A stretch of DNA of 64,000 nucleotides, taken from contig OX578277.1 in assembly GCA_951217055.1 (NCBI GenBank), positions 58,834,173 through 58,898,172 on the forward strand, written 5' to 3'. Below, in pieces: positions 25,935 to 47,934 of this stretch (positions are counted from its first letter, which is position 1; each line of letters starts with the position of its first letter). This DNA comes from Gerris lacustris. Its lineage: Eukaryota > Arthropoda > Insecta > Hemiptera > Gerridae. The notes under the pieces were generated by a model. That model was not told the origin of the DNA. It made no database searches and worked only from the letters and a program-made list of their open reading frames with translations. Made by a program: the position numbers and the translations under genes.

Positions 25935-27576
25935 TTATGGTCTTTTCGATGTATTTATATGGTTGTAGTCCGGTTCAGTGGCAAAAAGAACTATATCAGA
26001 GTGTGTTTTGAGAATATCAGACCCTTATAGTTCAAAGTAAGCTTTTTAGCATTTAAAAAAAACACTGTTTATACACTTTACAGTTAAAGACTATATAGTG
26101 TGGCCTACGGACCCTCGCTGTGTGCTGACTAGCACACATTTGACCTGTTTATTATATAGTTTTTTATAGGAATAATGAATAATATATATATACAATATTC
26201 ACCACTTTGGAATACGTTTAATGCTATTAATAAATTTTAAGATGATTGGATTAGTGGTTCCTGAGATTTTTTCCAACATACAAATAAACGTTATTACAAA
26301 AGATTTCTAACAAGTTTTATTCAGCTTCATTTTGTCTGTCCGGGAAAACGTATTTTGAGGGAAAAATCTTGTAACCTAAATTTGACTCATTTCCCGACTT
26401 CCTATAGAAAGCTGAAACTTGCATATATTATGCATTTCCATGCATAAATTATATAAAAAATAAAAATCCGTAAATTTGGCGGTAAAATTCGAAAAAATGG
26501 AAACAATAACGACCACTTACAGGTAAGTGAGATTATTTCCGTTTAAAAAATGTTATTTTGAACGGAGAATATATTTTGCAATAGGGTAGAACAAGGTCAG
26601 TGGATCCCTGCTCCAATCTACCACCCTGCATATGCCTACAAACTCCAGGACCGAGACCGATACACACAGCACCCGCTGCCGTTTGGCTGATTTTCTTCTA
26701 ACAACTATTATTACAATTATATTATAGGTCCCTACGTCCCTGCAGGACTTCATAACCCCAACTATTTTTTCGACTCATCGATTGTTGTACGCTTTAATTA
26801 AGTTTCACTTGTCTGTCGGCAACAAACGTGTAATCTATATTTGATTATTTTGAAATTAGCAATCGCTCTGAAATTTAGCAGAGAGACATGTTCCTAATGA
26901 AGATACAATAATCAATAGAATAATTACAAGAAACTTTCAATTCGAAAAGAAAAGAAATTCAACAACGATGAGCCTTCTGACAGATAAGTGAGGTTTAAGT
27001 TTAAGTGACGAAGGTTTTGTTGGAAATGATTTTTTAATTTGTTGATAGCGCTTTTGACACGCTTTTGTCTTTTTTGACATGGGCATATACTGTGATCACT
27101 CATGACATTTGACTGTGGGTGTAAAAAAAGATATCTCATTTTTAGTGCATGTTTTATAAAAGCGTGCTCGCATTTCTTTTTTAAGTATAATATTTATTTG
27201 TGTATTCATCAATTTATCCCTTTGATTAAAACTTTGAGTTACTCAAGCTGTTTTAAATATCTATTTGTATTTGGAAGTTGTAGAGGAGCTAATGACCATA
27301 ATGACTGATGGTTAAGCACCTCAAAAAAAAAAAAAATAAAAAAAAATAAAAAAAATATCTATTCATTCATCTAATGTCACAGCATATTATGTAATATTCA
27401 GATAAGGTCTGAAGATGCCCAGGTTTGGGCGAAATATAGCTTTTAAACAATATTATAATTAAAAAATAGTTTTTTTTTAAATTATTGAAATCCCTAAAGA
27501 CCAAAAAAAGAGAAGAATTTATAATAATAAGATAAGATAAACTATCATTATAAGTGCATTGATATAAATATATATA
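25935..27576. other. Repeat-poor AT-rich intergenic DNA
   Basis: No gene is recognised. A short imperfect hairpin around 26105-26145 (TGTGTGCTGACTAGCACACA) is the only clear structure. An A-rich run lies at 27319-27355. Confidence 0.35.
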
Positions 27577-27745
27577 CAGGGTATTCTGCATAAGTGCCTA
27601 CACAGAAAAACCAAATTTCTGACCAAAAATGTCAAGTAAACTTAAGTCCTATTATGGACCTTCGTTTTCGAGATATATCGATTTTTTCATTTAGGTCTTG
27701 TTTTTAGCCATAAACTACCAAATAAATAACAATCTAAATAAGAAA
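27577..27745 (+). repeat. Solitary mariner-type terminal segment
   Basis: GGTATTCTGCATAAGTGCCT and the next ~165 bp match the left end of the mariner-type unit that starts at 28951, in the same orientation. Similarity stops at the same place (AACAATCTAAATAAG) in both copies. Confidence 0.5.
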
Positions 27746-28095
27746 AACAACGCTGGAAATCAACAAGCACCAAATTAGCTGGACCAATCTAAAATTAAAA
27801 ATGATCTACACTATTGCCTCTTTTGTAAAATAAATCTGTTTAACAGTTACTAATGAAACTTTAAGTTTTAATTACGAAGCGATCAAAATATGCCATTAAA
27901 TTAATTAAAGAAAGTAGGCTGTAATAATGTTAAATGTAATTAATATTTGAGTCTTATCAATTCAGGGGGAAAGTTGTAAAGAAATATGCCAGAATATCAA
28001 TAATTTAGGATGGTAGGTAGAAAACTATTTGCGTAAGAGAAATATTCACTCACTCTAGTTATAATATAAGAATGTTGCCTTGCCTTTAAATTTAA

Positions 28096-28826
28096 CTAGG
28101 CATCGCGTGGCTCTATCATTGAAGCGAGCGTATTGCAATGAAATACTGAATATTGAAATTTATTATTCATGATGAATGTCATAGTTGAAGATAAGTGGAA
28201 GAGGGTAGTGAGGTAGAGTGGGGGTACTCGGTACAAAGCTTTACTTCCTAAACAAACCTATACACTATAAGAATCTTAACCACCCGTGATAGCTTTTATA
28301 TTATTATTATAAATGTATCACTTCATTACTCAAATACTACTGCTTGTAACACGTTGAAATTTTACATACTTGTTTGAATTGTACTTTAGACGATGTACAT
28401 GGAGTTTTATTAAAATCGTTACGTTAGAACGTAAGATATTGGTAAAAAGGTTGTTTTCTCTATTTTAAAAGGTTAGGTCCGCTTTAATAGTTTTAGCGAT
28501 CTTTATTAATTCATAGCAGTGTCATTGTTGGTTTTTCTAAAAAATGTTCGTCTCATCGAATAGGTGATGATAGAATTTTTTCCCGTCCTGAAATTCCAAT
28601 TTTAAATTTGAAGCTCACGTTTACGCGAACTCTTGGACGGATCACGCTGTCCAACGAACTTAGCCTGAGTATTAGTAAAAGGAAGATGTATACCAAATTC
28701 CAAATAAATCGGTCAACTTTTACTCAAGTTATCGTCGGACACGTAAACGTTACACACAGACAGACAGACAGACAGACAAGATGCATATTTCGTTGAATGT
28801 AAGAAGCTCGCTTACGCTCGCTTCAA
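28096..28826 (-). mobile_element. Helentron-like element, copy 4, inserted in the palindrome's left arm
   Basis: 731 bp, minus orientation, with the full family layout: CTAG end at 28096-28099, sub-terminal inverted repeats, a (GACA)n run near 28755-28780 and TTCAA at 28822-28826. The matching place in the right arm is uninterrupted, which fixes the insertion point and shows a simple insertion without a long target duplication. Confidence 0.78.
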
Positions 28827-30097
28827 TTAACGATAAATAGCCAAAAAGATTTCGTTCACCCAGTTTTCCCTCTATATTAAATCAGAAATACAAACTCACG
28901 GAAAAAGTTAAGGCCGGTTTTGGTATCCAGTAAGATATATATATATATACAGTGTATTCCGCATAAGTACCTACATAAAATTTCTGACCAAAAATGTCTA
29001 GCAAACTTAGGTCCTACGGACCTTCGTTTTCGAGATAAATCGATATATCGATTTTTTCATATAGATCTTGTTTTTAGCCATAAACTACCGAATAAATAAC
29101 AATCTAAATAAGGTAGAAAGATGAGGTTTGCAGCATCGTAAGGAGCATTACATTTTCTTTAAAAAAATCACTAATATTAGTACTTAAGAAGTTTATTAGC
29201 TTAGTGATAATTGATAATGCAAGACAAACATTAAACATTGAGCTTTCATAACATCTATATTTTTTTAGCTAACGTAATTTTGAAAATGCTTAGAAAACTG
29301 CATAGTTTTTTAAGCATTAATTCGATGTATTATTTTCTGCAGTTTACGTAAGTGTTTATAGAGAAATAGTAAAAGAAACTACATATTAGGAAATCAACTT
29401 ATTCACAACATTAATTACTTATTTACAAGTGACCCTAGCTGACTTTGCAGCGAGGGTCCAATTTTGCAATTAGATATTACGAAGAAATGTGTCTCATTTA
29501 ATTTTTGGAGCGACGAGTAAACTTTTACAAGAGCTGGAACTATTAATTTTCACAACACTCATACATGGTGTATTGCAAATCAGCATGTTGGGGGGGGGGG
29601 GGGGGCACGACCTAACATTAAAGTATGCAATTCCGTATTAATTAATTTAGAAACAGGTTCAATTATAGAATAAGATTTTAAAAATTGCAGATGCAGATAC
29701 CCGATCTAAAGCAAGGAAGACTACTTTTTGTATTTATTGACTGGACTGTTAGATACCCTACTATTTTTATTTTTAACCTAATACTATCAGCTAATTTCTG
29801 TTGAACTCAAAACATTGGCGTACTTATTTTTTTTTTGTAAATTGACGTAACTAAAATATTTTTGAAATGAACCAATTACTTTTTCTGGCTACTAAAATAA
29901 AACATTAATCTATTATATAATGTACAACTTTTAATAATAAATATTATTCGCATATCATTTTTTTTTTTTAAATAAAATACCCCGGTCTTCATGTCCCGTT
30001 CATAAAAATCTTAAATTTATTTGTATAAAATAACATTTTAGATGCTCTTAGAATAGGCGAAAAAGACGTTTTCAAGTAACGTAAACTATAAAAATTT

Positions 30098-30171
30098 CCC
30101 GGGGGAGGACCCCCGAACCCCCTAAAAGAGAGCCCAGCCCCCCTTAAAAATTGGCTGGATCCGCTCTTGAT
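30098..30171. repeat. G+C-rich hAT-like end relic
   Basis: The stretch has GGGGGAGGACCCCCGAACCCCC and ends with GGCTGGATCCGCTCTTG, resembling degraded CAGTGGCGGATCC-type transposon ends. It lies in the palindrome's loop. Confidence 0.25.
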
Positions 30172-30262
30172 ACGAAGAAATTTAAGAACAAAGAAAACCA
30201 GACTTCATAATTAGCTGTGATTATGCTAAGCCCACATTACATCCCCCCCCCCTTTTTTTAAT

Positions 30263-30794
30263 ATGTGCCCCTACCAAAAAATAATCCTGGGTGCGCTACA
30301 GCCGAGGCCGCAACATTTTCAGCACCAGTTACTGTGTAAATTTATGGGCTGGTATTATTGGTCACCTCATTTTCTTCAGGGACGCCATACTTGTGAAAAT
30401 GTTTTAAACTTTTTTAAAAATGAATTTATTGGATTAATTGAGGACTTACCACTTGATTTAAGAAGCAGCATGCACCTTATGTTGGATGGGTGTCCCGCCC
30501 ACTTTGCCAGAAATATTAGGTACTTGCTGAACGTTAATTATCCGAGACATTAGATAGGACAAGGTGGACCAGTCCCCAGACCTTACACCAGCAGACATTT
30601 ACCAGTGGGGCCTAATGAAAACTATTGTGTACGGAACAATTAGGAATACTATGAAAGAACTAATGGATAGAATTATTCCTGCATTTGAGCAAATAAAGCA
30701 AAAAGTTGAAGAGATAAGGAGTTCAACACAGAGAATTCAAAGAAGGTGTAGACATTGTTTAAACGAAAAAGGTGGTAATTTCGAAAACTTGTAA
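30263..30794 (+). pseudogene. Mariner/IS630-type DDE transposase, C-terminal half, frameshifted
   Basis: Two overlapping frames (30263-30553 and 30564-30794) together give a DDE_3-type catalytic region: LMLDGCPAHFARNIRYLLN carries the second catalytic Asp and SPDLTPADIYQWG the third acidic position. The end CLNEKGGNFENL is typical of the family's C-terminus. A stop and frameshift separate the two, a few residues are lost at the junction, and the N-terminal helix-turn-helix and first Asp are not recognisable. It is a dead copy between the palindrome arms. Confidence 0.75.
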
Positions 30795-31539
30795 ATAAAT
30801 ATTAATGTTGTGAATAAGTTGATTTCCTAATAGTTTTTTTTTTTACTATTTCTCTATGACGTAAACTGCAAAAAATAATACATCGAATTAATGCTCTATA
30901 ATTCTATCTATCTCGAAAACGAAGGTCCGTAGGATAGGTCCTACGGACCTTCGTTTTCAAAAAGCAAACTTAGGAGTTTGCTAGACATTATTGTTCACAA
31001 ATTTTATGTAGATTCATAGGTTTTTCTGTTTAGGTACTTATGCGAAACACCCTATATATATGTTTTACTGGATACCAAAACCGACCTTAACTTTTTCCGT
31101 GACTGTTTGTATTTCTGATTTAATATAGAGGGAAAACTGGGTGAACGAAATCTTTTTGGCTATTTATCGTTAATTAAATTTAAATGCAAGGCAACATTCT
31201 TATATTATAACTAGAGTGAGTAAATATTTCTCTTACGCAAATAGTTTTCTACCTACAGTACCTACCATCCTAAATTATTGATATTCTGGCATATTTCTTT
31301 ACAACTTTCCCCCTGAATTGATAAGACTCAAATATTAATTACATTTAACATTATTACAGCCTACTTTCTTTAATTAATTTAATGGCATATTTTGATCGCT
31401 TCGTAATTAAAACTTAAAGTTTCATTAGTAACTGTTAAACAGATTTTTTTTTTTTTTTTTTACGAAAGAGGAAATAGTGTAGATTTTTTTTATTTTAGGT
31501 TGGTCCAGCTTATTTGGCGCTTGTTGATTTCCAGCGTTG

Positions 31540-32094
31540 ACATAAATAATACTACTACGCTAAGCAGCAAACAACGTTGACTGAACACTGTGGGCAAAGG
31601 AAAAAAGTTTTTATTGAACTTGCTTTGAACAATTATCCAGAGCGTCTTTATAATACACTTCCACTTCATCTTATTCACTCGCACTAGCAATGAAAGTAGT
31701 TTGTGCTTCATTCACTTATTCGAATAATACATCTTACAATGTTAAAAAGAATAAGGTAAATCCAAAAAATATATGGGTCATGTTAATTCTTTTAAAATAC
31801 CCCCACCTTGATCAGCTTTGGTCTTAGTTCCGGTTATACTATAGGTGTAGTGGGAGGCTCAATAGAGAGCCCAACTAAAGAATCACCACTACCTCGACAC
31901 CAAATTTAATAATCCAAAAATAAGCTGACTACTTGGCCACTATAACACAGATAAGTATTTTTTTTCTTTCTGTGTTTTCCCTAGAGCTGGGAGGCGGAGT
32001 CTAAAATTCTATTCTGGGCTCGGGGGGCTGTTAGTTTATAGTTTGAGCCGGACTGTGTAGAAGATCGTGTTTTAGGCCCAATATTCTGACCGTG
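31540..32094. other. Upstream region of troponin C
   Basis: No coding region is recognised. 31850-31930 and 31980-32094 are richer in G+C than the surroundings and lie directly upstream of the troponin C start, so promoter sequence is expected here. Confidence 0.4.
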
Positions 32095-32104
32095 CTATTT
32101 ATAG
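32095..32104 (+). promoter_or_regulatory. MEF2 box / TATA-like element of troponin C
   Basis: CTATTTATAG is a perfect match to the MEF2 consensus CTA(A/T)4TAG, 95 bp before the ATG. MEF2 drives muscle structural genes in insects and vertebrates. The same bases could also serve as a TATA box for a start site near 32125. Function is inferred from sequence and position. Confidence 0.6.
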
Positions 32105-32199
32105 TTTTGGGGCCGGGTTACAGGGTTCCACCCATCCAAGAGGAGTCGCAGTCATCCCAAGAACTCCGCGAGCCCCTTCGTCTTAACTAACCTGACAAA

Positions 32200-42482
<10,283 letters not shown>

Positions 42483-44028
42483 ATATTATTTGCAGCGACG
42501 ATATCTTGCAAAAATAATTTTTATAAAATTAAACATCACGAGGTTATAAAATTAACATTAAGATCATTCCTTCGCCCGCATTGTATGGCAAAAATAAAAT
42601 TTGTCAATCTTTTTATTCAACAGTTTTAATTTGCCATCTTTTGTCGTTTTGTATCGCTAACACCATGGAAATTAAAGTACATCAATGATCAAATAAAATC
42701 TGTATATACATATTTGTAATGTAATAAAAATAAGTGACGTGGACGTTAAAACGATGAATTTTTTTTGTGTTTATAGGCTCAACTATTATATATTCTAGTC
42801 AGTCACATTTGATCTTAATGATCTATTAATCCTGTTGAAACAAAATAAAATTTATCTATGTTAAAAAATAATATATTTTAACAACAAGAGATTATTATAA
42901 TTTAAAAAAATTAATATAAGTCTACAATATAACTTTTTTTCGATATATTTTCTTTATTAAATCCACCTTTTTAGTTAGTAGTTAGATAATGAAAAATAAA
43001 GGATTAGTTAGCATCCATATGTACTGCTTTAAAAAACTTATGTCATGATGAAATAAAAGCTTAAGTGGTGTGAAGAGCTGAACAAACCTTACACTTCACG
43101 TAAATACAATACGTATTATATTAAGTTCAATGTATAGTTCATATATAGAATGATAATTAATAACTAAATGCAAGACTCATTAAATTATTTTTTTAAATAT
43201 TTTATCTTTAATAAATTAGCATTTAACACTGACGAGTGTTTCAAAGTTACATACTCTGATTCAATATATAAATCGTACACCGATTTCTTTAGCCTGATCT
43301 AGAAATTAATAAAATGTGTACTTACTATTATTGTGAGCAGTAATAATGTAAAAATAAGACGTGGGGTTTATAAATAAAATGAAAACGAGAGACCGAAGAC
43401 AGCGATAGAGTTCAAAAATAGCGGCAAGGGAAAGAAGTGGAGGTGGGGGAACGTAAAATCGGACTCATCTGTCCATATTTGCTCCTTTTCCCAGATTGCT
43501 CCCCACATATTCTCTTTCACTGGCTACAGTTTGCCAACAACGCAAGCTGTTCACTCGTTATTGGAATATTCTCTCTTATACTTAAAAATGCATACATCAT
43601 ACTCCTTCTTATTTTATCTTAATTTAAGTAGAAGTTAATTTTTTACTTCACAATAAAAAAGTAAAACCTTATTTTTTTTTTTTAATTTAATAAAAATGCT
43701 TTAACTCTATATTGCGACTAAAACCCGTTTTATTATTGGTGTTTTAATGAAAACCTATTATTTATAAAATTATGACAGCAACTTACTTACCAAATGCTTA
43801 TATACGAGTACTTACCACTCTTCTTTGGTTTACTATGATAGCAAAAATGTCTAAAATGTTGATTAGTTTTTTATAATTTATATTCTAATATTGTGTATAT
43901 ATTAGAATAATTTTCTAACGAAGTCGGTTTTCGGCCCCACCCCCTCCATGATTTTGCGAACGGAACCAACACAAATCGACACAAAAAGGTTACCGATTTC
44001 AATTTGGCATCCCCACGAGACATCATAT
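42483..44028. other. Troponin C 3' untranslated region and intergenic DNA
   Basis: The first ~220 bp hold two AATAAA signals. Beyond about 42750 no gene or clear repeat is seen. Confidence 0.45.
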
Positions 44029-44034
44029 ATATAT

Positions 44035-44090
<56 letters not shown>
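44029..44090. repeat. TA microsatellite
   Basis: About 60 bp of (TA)n with short interruptions. A reading frame through it is an artefact. Confidence 0.85.
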
Positions 44091-44095
<5 letters not shown>

Positions 44096-44279
44096 CAAGC
44101 TATAGGACGTAATCTTATTGAAATTCACTTGTTTTCAAAAAGTTATTTTGATCAAAGTAAATAAAAATGTCTATTAATAATTTAAATTATCATTGTAATT
44201 TACTGTAACATAGGCATTAATTACACAGTTCTTCACAAAAGCTTCGAAATGAAAATTCATTTTCTGAAGTATTTTTGTG

Positions 44280-44818
44280 TGCTGCATCCGAATTTGAAGT
44301 CAAAATTACTCCTAGTTCGGAAAAATTGTGTTTTTAGGGGTTTTCGACACAATTTTTCGCCACAAACATATTTATCGTAAAAAAATATATATATATATTT
44401 TGGGTGACTGAATATCTTCAAACCATGAAGAACACCAATCTAAAGTCAAATAAAATCTGCTGAACTTATTTTTTTAAGAAAATTGAAAAATAAGAAACCA
44501 AGAAATCGATTTTTCCTCATGTTGAGTCTTTGTATTTCTATTACTTTTTCAGCCTATTTTTTTAGTATTCCCCCCAAGGTTTCTTACCCCCCCCCCCCCC
44601 CCCCCCCCTACTCGGTCACATATATTGTAATTCTCTAGAATTATGTCAGAAAAAAGTCACAACTCGATTTTATTGTTTCTTATTTTTCAATTTTCTTTAC
44701 TAAAGCAGATTTTTTTGACTTCAGATTCCTGTTCTTCATGGTTTAAAGATATTCAAACGCATTTTCCGGGAAAACTGTACGTATAAGAGAAATTTTGACA
44801 TCAGATTCAGATTCAGCA
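44280..44818. repeat. Fold-back element with poly-C loop
   Basis: Left blocks (GAATATCTTCAAACCATGAA, then AAGAAAATTGAAAAATAAGA) are answered inverted on the right (about 44660-44760), with an outer pair at 44280-44310 and 44790-44818. A run of about 20 C lies in the loop at 44588-44608. No coding capacity is seen; possibly a MITE. Confidence 0.55.
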
Positions 44819-46008
44819 ACCTCGTAAACATAGTTCTGATAAAATTTTCTTGAGCCCGAAAGTTCGTTAAATTTTGCAGTACAGTGTTATTGGAGATACT
44901 TTTTCAACTTACTTAAATATTTACGTCCAATAAAATTAACATCAGGAAGAAATACACTATCATCTATCATTTATATAAGAATTAATTTAAATTTTTGTAG
45001 CGCACCGCGTAAATATGCATCTCCTCCTAGAATCTAAGTAAAAACATCGATATATCTTTCATCATTCTGATTTAATTCAGTATTATGGAGTACATAAAGT
45101 AGCGGCAGCGCACAATTTAGTTTTAATTTTGTCGTAGTGATTTAATTGGTGAAGCTACTGTTTTATGAATACGTATAAGCAGTCCAAGAGAAAAATAGAA
45201 TCCAATAAAATTGTCAAAATTGAAAATTTGCCTCTTAGATTGTCGAAATCATATTAGTATGTAAATTATTCGTAGTTTTGTTCAATAATTTAAATTTTAA
45301 AAGTTTGAAAAAGGCTTTTTAATTGAGAGAAGTAAAATCTTGGTATAATTAGCAAAATGAAATATTTTGAGCTATTCTCTTCAGCTCATTATTTCCAATA
45401 TATAAATTAAATCTTAATATGTAATTGAGAATAGATATAGGCTTGAAGATTGTGATGGATATACAGGCTCGTAGCTTTGGCAGAGAGGCGAGGTCAAGCG
45501 CCGCCTGACCTATAACATATTTCGTCTGACTATTCACAACCTACATGTATAGAATAAACAAGAGGGCAAATGCTTGGGAGAAATCACATACTTTGAAGTC
45601 ACAATGCAGCTAAAGAGGTGCCCTTCTCTAAAAGTTATTTTATTTTACAAACAATCACAATGTATATACATATAATCATGTATAATACATAACCCCATAT
45701 AATACCCCCCTCCCCACAGGGAAAATATAATATTTGAGACTTAAGGAATATTATTTACTAACGAAATACTCGTGAGTAAAGCGATATAAGTGTATTTTTT
45801 AAAAACTTACAGCTCATAAAATACATAAAATGAAGTTAAACACTATTATTCATAAATCCTTTCTACTTCTACAGCCTGGGTTCCAGCCCCCTTTTTTTTT
45901 TTTTCTTTTTTTTAAAAAATAGAACAAATTACTATTAATACAAAAAATCGCAAGTATTTCAATTGATGAATGGCCATGTGTCAATCAAACTGAAAAAAGA
46001 TTGAACTA
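44819..46008. other. Intergenic DNA
   Basis: AT-rich, without recognised genes or boundaries. A C-rich stretch lies at 45705-45720 and a T-run at 45892-45912. Confidence 0.35.
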
Positions 46009-46281
46009 CAGTCTTCGCACAACTAGAGTCGACGCGTTGACAGCGCGGGAAAAACTAGCAAAAGGGGGGACGAGCCAATGAGAGCTTGAGATTTTCCCGG
46101 ACAAAAGGTCGGGCCAACTAGGCAAAGATAAATGTCTCTTGTGAAGGGGAGAGGCCCTCTGGATAACAGTATAAGAAGGCTTCGAAGTGGCTTTATTTTT
46201 TCCCCCAAAGAGGTTGGCCAATCTGTTTGTCACTCAATTTCCCGCGCTGTCAACGCGTCGATTCTAGTTGTGCGAAGACTG
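46009..46281. mobile_element. 273-bp MITE with long terminal inverted repeats, TA duplication
   Basis: The inverted ends are about 44 bp and nearly perfect, beginning CAGTCTTCGCACAACTAGA and running on past ACGCGTTGACAGCGCGGGAA. TA flanks both sides (46007-46008, 46282-46283). CAGT ends with a TA target fit the Tc1/mariner group. Reading frames inside are shadows of the repeat. Confidence 0.82.
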
Positions 46282-46283
46282 TA

Positions 46284-47627
46284 ATATAGAGGTATCCCAA
46301 TCTAAGTTTATCTTTGTTGAGCTGGTGATGTGATTTCTTTGAAATGATAGGAGATAATAAAATATGACAATAAGGAATCTTTTTAATAATAATACAAGGC
46401 AATTACCATAATAACCTATTGTTTGGTATTAGGTATTTAATCTTAAATTGAGAAAGTAAAATTTAAGAGCAAACCATATTTCGAAAATCAAAACCATTAA
46501 TAATGATGTTATTGAAGAAGAAAGAGAATATGGATTTATTCCCATCGGCCATTCTCCCGTATTTTACGATAATAAAGTAATTAAGATTAACTTCGTACAT
46601 GGAATTTTTAATTATTTCGTTAATTAGCCTTTAAATACATTTGATTGAATCTTAGGTGATATATTTTCTAATTTACAAGTCACAATAATGATAACACATC
46701 ACAAAATTTCAATGCTGATTTCCAAAAACCTTTTCGAAGATTTCAGTGCCCATATATAAAGCCCATTTTGAAATACTTAAAGTTGTAGAGTACATAATAG
46801 TTTGTTAGACAATTTAATGTCGTATGTTTTTGTTTTGTGTTGGTTCGACACTAGAATTATTGCTTATCATTTTCAATAATAGTAAAAAAAAAAACCACCG
46901 TGCCTGAAAGATCTAACTAAATAAAGAACTAATAACTTTATAGCATTAGGCCTTCATATCTACAGAAACAGCCAACTTATGGATCAGAAAAGGAGTATTT
47001 CGAATTGGGTAGTAGGGGGGGGGGGGGGGGGGGGGGAAGGCAAATAAAGACAAAAGTAGTTAGTGTGATTGTTTTATTCGTGTTTCAATTATAACTATAA
47101 TTTATTGTAACAAATCATTCGATATAATATCGGCTATTTTTTTTTTTATTTATAGTATTTTTAAACTATGTAATTAGATAACAAATTTAAAGAGTTTTTA
47201 TTAACATTATTATTAAAATATAGGATGGTAATTTGCACTTATAACTAGGAAAGGATACAAAATTTCGTAATATATATATATATATATTTAATGAAGAAAT
47301 TAAGGAAAGTCATGAAGAAGTACTCAATATACAACGTAGGGATATTTTATTATTAAATTACGATGGTTTTAAGTTTAAAAGATGAAAAAAGGGTTGTTTT
47401 TTTAGTATACGTCGGTAAATTGATAAAAAAAAAGGTGTTACAAATAACGCATTCATTCAAAAAATTTGACGTACTGAAAAAACAATAAGTGGAGTTTAGA
47501 AAGATAACTTCAAAGTTTGAACTTACAAAGACACCATCATAAAAATGTGGTAAAATTTAGTGATAACCTGCAGCTTGAAACTTTACTTAATTAAAGGAGC
47601 ATGATTAAAAAAAGTTCATAAGATATA

Positions 47628-47632
<5 letters not shown>
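46284..47632. other. Intergenic DNA with a 22-G run
   Basis: No gene is recognised. An uninterrupted run of 22 G lies at 47015-47036. Confidence 0.4.
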
Positions 47633-47696
<64 letters not shown>

Positions 47697-47804
47697 TGTG
47701 TGTGTGTAAGTGGTTGAATAACAAGATAAAAGGATACTATAAAAAAATGTATTTTTTTAAAATACAAAAATTTATTTTTGTATTTTTATATGTATATTTT
47801 TTTG
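47633..47804. repeat. TA microsatellite and poly-G run
   Basis: (TA)n lies at about 47637-47692, followed by a short TG run, with a G-run near 47792-47803. Confidence 0.8.
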
Positions 47805-47934
47805 GGGGGGGGGGCGCCCGCGCTGAGCTAGCCTTTTTTTTATTTTTTGTACTGCAAAAACTAAAGTGCAAGTGCTAAAATTGGCGTAAAACGCCCCCAG
47901 AAAGGAAGCAAGATGAAATATTAAAAGTGTTCCC

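Larger units (their letters stand above)
27748..31539. repeat. 3.8-kb imperfect palindrome around a mariner-type element
   Basis: Left arm blocks reappear inverted on the right: CAACGCTGGAAATCAACAAG at 27748 against 31520-31539; the TTACGAAGCGATCAAAATAT block at 27872 against the right arm near 31400; and GGTATCCAGTAA near 28923 against 31065-31076. Inner terminal-repeat blocks (28951-29030 and 30960-31055) and a 29318-29420 against 30795-30895 pair continue the symmetry. The left arm carries a Helentron-like insertion (28096-28826) that the right arm lacks. The loop holds a dead transposase. Confidence 0.75.

Noticed and set aside
31850..31930. Possible small structured RNA upstream of troponin C
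   Set aside because: Short inverted segments are present, but no match to spliceosomal or other known small RNAs was recognised.
46006..46233. 75-codon frame in the MITE at 46 kb
   Set aside because: It lies inside the terminal inverted repeats and loop of a MITE and has no protein similarity that I recognise.
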